DNA of 64,000 nucleotides. Origin: PGYR01 sp034670025. GTDB taxonomy: Bacteria > Bacteroidota > Ignavibacteria > Kapaibacteriales > UBA2268. A program made the position numbers and the translations under genes. The notes under the pieces are model-generated. The model made no database searches. It was not told the DNA's origin and was given only the letters and a program-made list of their open reading frames with translations. The stretch is from assembly GCA_034670025.1 (NCBI GenBank), contig JAXMOE010000001.1, forward strand, positions 1-64,000, read 5' to 3'. Position 1 is the stretch's first letter. Each line of letters opens with the position of its first letter. Positions 61,970 to 64,000 of this stretch are shown here, piece after piece.

Positions 61970-62989
61970 ATGAGTAAAGCTGGCAGAATAGACACATCGA
62001 ACAGAATCATTACGGAGAACTATTCTTCACGTGGTGGTCGCTATGTGGCACCTAATTCGCCAAAAGCCAAAAGTAAGGCATCGCACAAGCTTAAGAAAGG
62101 AGAGATTGTGTTGGGTCAAGTCTTAGAAAAAGTAAATAAAGATGTTTATAAACTTAAGTTACCCAATGGAATCTTCAAAGCAGTGGTGGAATCAAAATTA
62201 AAACAAGGGGATAAACTTTATTTCCTTATTCAGTCTATATCGCCGTCTCTGGTTATCAATGTTCATTCGACTAATGTCTTATACAAAGACAATGCAGTTT
62301 ATTATGATGAGATAATTCGAGTATTGGGTCTTGAAGACAATAGCACTATTAAAAGCATAATAAATGAATATCAGAAAAGAACAAAAAGATTAGTTAAGTA
62401 TGTAATAGAAGATGTTTATTCTGTAATACTTAGCTATATGAAGAAGGAGAAGAAAAAGCGAAATTTGACACATAGTTTAGAATTTATTTTTATTGATTTA
62501 TATATGACAGGGTATGATATTCTTGATGAAAACACTCTAAATTTGATTTACAATTACATATCACCTTCTGCTATAAGAATAAAAGAAGGAGTGGTTATTC
62601 CCAATTTTAATAATATCGAAAGTATAGCTAACACAAGCTCTAAGTTTATAAAATCGCTTTATGTTCGGAATATGATTGCAAAACTAAATGATTCGCAATC
62701 AGTTTACTATATAAACATAGCAGATAATAATTACAGAATAGAACTATATAAAAAACATAAGATAATTCAGGCAATTGTTTCCGATGAGAAAAATATAGTC
62801 ATTAAATTAGTAATAGATGAGAGAAACAAACGGGCAAAAATATACTATAATAAGTTAGATATAAATATTAGAAAGTTAGAGAAAATATCAGATTACAATG
62901 TTAGCTACGAAATGACTGAGAATATATTTATCAACTCTTTTACTGAATCGATGGATGAACAGAGTAAACGTATAACTTACGTAGTATAA
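61970..62989 (+). CDS. Protein of unknown function with N-terminal FliK-like beta domain
   Basis: A 339-residue protein. After a basic, Ser/Gly-rich 50-residue leader comes a beta-rich segment (KKGEIVLGQVLEKV, YKLKLPNGIFKAVV, LKQGDKLYFLIQSIS). Its pattern resembles the domain of flagellar hook-length control proteins that precedes their C-terminal part. The rest is Lys/Ile/Asn-rich and mostly helical, then a beta-rich end (YYINIADNNYRIELYKKHK). There are no membrane segments or signal peptide, and no flagellar genes are present in the window. ATG 61970 is chosen because it follows the reductase stop by two bases. The relation to FliK is a guess from pattern only. Confidence 0.6.
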   Translation: MSKAGRIDTSNRIITENYSSRGGRYVAPNSPKAKSKASHKLKKGEIVLGQVLEKVNKDVYKLKLPNGIFKAVVESKLKQGDKLYFLIQSISPSLVINVHSTNVLYKDNAVYYDEIIRVLGLEDNSTIKSIINEYQKRTKRLVKYVIEDVYSVILSYMKKEKKKRNLTHSLEFIFIDLYMTGYDILDENTLNLIYNYISPSAIRIKEGVVIPNFNNIESIANTSSKFIKSLYVRNMIAKLNDSQSVYYINIADNNYRIELYKKHKIIQAIVSDEKNIVIKLVIDERNKRAKIYYNKLDINIRKLEKISDYNVSYEMTENIFINSFTESMDEQSKRITYVV

Positions 62990-63069
62990 ATTATACACTT
63001 ATCGGAAGATTTCTTCATAATTTTGTATATTGATGTGCTAAAATTTGCAAATAAAAATAATTATACTTT

Positions 63070-64000
63070 ATGAAAATCAGAAAAAGTGATGCACTCAACT
63101 ACCATTCCAAATCTCCTGCTGGTAAAATTGAGGTCGTACCTACTAAGCCATTTATCACACAAAGGGACTTGTCTTTGGCATATTCCCCTGGTGTTGCGTA
63201 TCCTTGTTTAGAGATTGAAAAAAACGAAAACGATGTCTATAAATATACAAACAAGGGTAATTTAGTTGCTGTTATATCCAACGGGACTGCAGTCTTAGGG
63301 TTGGGTGACATAGGAGCATCTGCGAGTAAACCAGTAATGGAAGGTAAAGGTGGTCTATTCAAAGCATTCGCTGACATTGATGTCTTTGATATTGAGTTAA
63401 ACTCCAAAGACCCCGAAGCTTTGATTAATGCAATAGAAATGATGGGGCCGACATTTGGTGGTATTAATTTGGAGGATATAAAAGCTCCAGAATCTTTCGA
63501 GATAGAAAGAATATTACAAGAAAGATTGGACATACCTGTATTCCACGATGACCAACACGGTACAGCTATCATTTCTGGTGCTGCACTTATCAACGCTCTT
63601 ATGATTTCGGAAAAGAAAATAGAAGATATCACCGTTGTTTACAATGGGGCAGGAGCTGCTGCAATCGCTTGTGCCAAATTCCACATGGCTCTTGGTGTAA
63701 ACCCTAATAACGTATATATGTGTGACAGACAAGGTGTTATATACAAGGGTAGAGAAAATGATATGAATGAGTACAAAAAAGAGTTTGAGATAGAAACTGA
63801 CAAGCGTACTCTGGAAGAAGCAATGAATGGTGCCGATGTATTTATGGGGCTTTCAGTTGGTGGTGTTGTTAGCAAAAAAATGGTGAAAGGCATGGCTGAT
63901 TCTCCAGTAATTTTTGCTATGGCGAACCCTGACCCTGAGATTACTTATAATGATGCAAAGGCAGCAAGAAAAGATGTGATTATGGCGACTGGTAGGTCAG
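63070..64000 (+). CDS. maeB: NADP-dependent malic enzyme, MaeB type (3' end outside window)
   Basis: The first 310 codons of a malic enzyme that decarboxylates malate to pyruvate. MKIRKSDALNYHSKSPAGK and AYSPGVAYPCLEI are the N-terminal hallmarks of the MaeB group. GNLVAVISNGTAVLGLGDIG and VFHDDQHGTAIISGAAL are the NAD(P)/metal-binding signatures, and VVYNGAGAAAIACAKF is the second nucleotide fold. The frame is intact to the window edge. Whether a C-terminal phosphotransacetylase-like domain follows, as in E. coli MaeB, cannot be seen. Confidence 0.95.
   Translation, partial: MKIRKSDALNYHSKSPAGKIEVVPTKPFITQRDLSLAYSPGVAYPCLEIEKNENDVYKYTNKGNLVAVISNGTAVLGLGDIGASASKPVMEGKGGLFKAFADIDVFDIELNSKDPEALINAIEMMGPTFGGINLEDIKAPESFEIERILQERLDIPVFHDDQHGTAIISGAALINALMISEKKIEDITVVYNGAGAAAIACAKFHMALGVNPNNVYMCDRQGVIYKGRENDMNEYKKEFEIETDKRTLEEAMNGADVFMGLSVGGVVSKKMVKGMADSPVIFAMANPDPEITYNDAKAARKDVIMATGRS

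Overview
The window is an AT-rich, gene-dense bacterial chromosome segment. It most likely comes from the Bacteroidota/Chlorobiota (FCB) group, perhaps a Kapabacteria- or Ignavibacteria-like lineage; that placement is inference from gene content. The supporting signs are six secreted proteins with C-terminal type IX secretion (T9SS) sorting tails (PNPxxD-type start, SxGxYxxx, final Lys/Arg), promoters of the TTTG-N19/20-TAnnTTTG type upstream of ribosomal protein genes, few Shine-Dalgarno sequences, an SDR-type L-threonine dehydrogenase and an Omp28-like protein. Four tRNA genes (Ser-UGA, Glu-UUC, His-GUG, initiator Met-CAU) and many clear intrinsic terminators mark transcription-unit boundaries. 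No CRISPR array, rRNA or intact mobile element is visible.

Layout. 1-9.3 kb: the end of a T9SS cargo gene, a peptidoglycan transglycosylase, tRNA-Ser, an M24 peptidase, divergent ogg-truA, then a periplasmic adaptor + VTC polyphosphate polymerase + DUF4956 operon, a serine hydrolase and a metal-efflux permease with an HMA domain. 9.3-10.8 kb: a gene graveyard beside tRNA-Glu holding a umuC C-terminal fragment, a truncated tyrosine recombinase, unidentified broken frames and an insertion-sequence-like scar. 10.9-21.6 kb: an outer-membrane-type protein, a MATE exporter, class I fructose-bisphosphate aldolase, a 1110-residue von Willebrand A secreted protein, a beta-propeller/PAP2 pair, a MITE-like repeat, a structured intergenic stretch and another T9SS cargo gene.

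21.6-36.2 kb: serine biosynthesis (serA-DUF1015 divergent from serC), an envelope glycan operon (tdh, two GT39-like glycosyltransferases, an O-antigen ligase/polymerase), pirin/lipocalin/PhnA genes, then a transsulfuration operon (cystathionine beta-synthase, lipoprotein, cystathionine gamma-synthase/lyase) ending in queC. 36.2-48.8 kb: rpsD, aldehyde dehydrogenase, a BNR-repeat T9SS protein, a transaldolase-like aldolase, pepT-flippase-coaE, a DUF4139 protein followed by three tandem related lipoproteins, and an agmatinase-like gene.

48.8-64 kb: secA, tRNA-His, an Omp28/thioredoxin-like T9SS protein, clpP-clpX, an aspartoacylase-like deacylase, rplU-rpmA, initiator tRNA, an M1 peptidase with a T9SS tail, an aldo-keto reductase followed by a 339-residue protein of unknown function, and the 5' part of a malic enzyme gene cut by the window edge. 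Most of the window is housekeeping. The parts most worth a second look are the VTC/DUF4956/adaptor operon, the graveyard at tRNA-Glu, the tandem lipoprotein array, the unknown protein at 61970 and two recurrent intergenic motifs.
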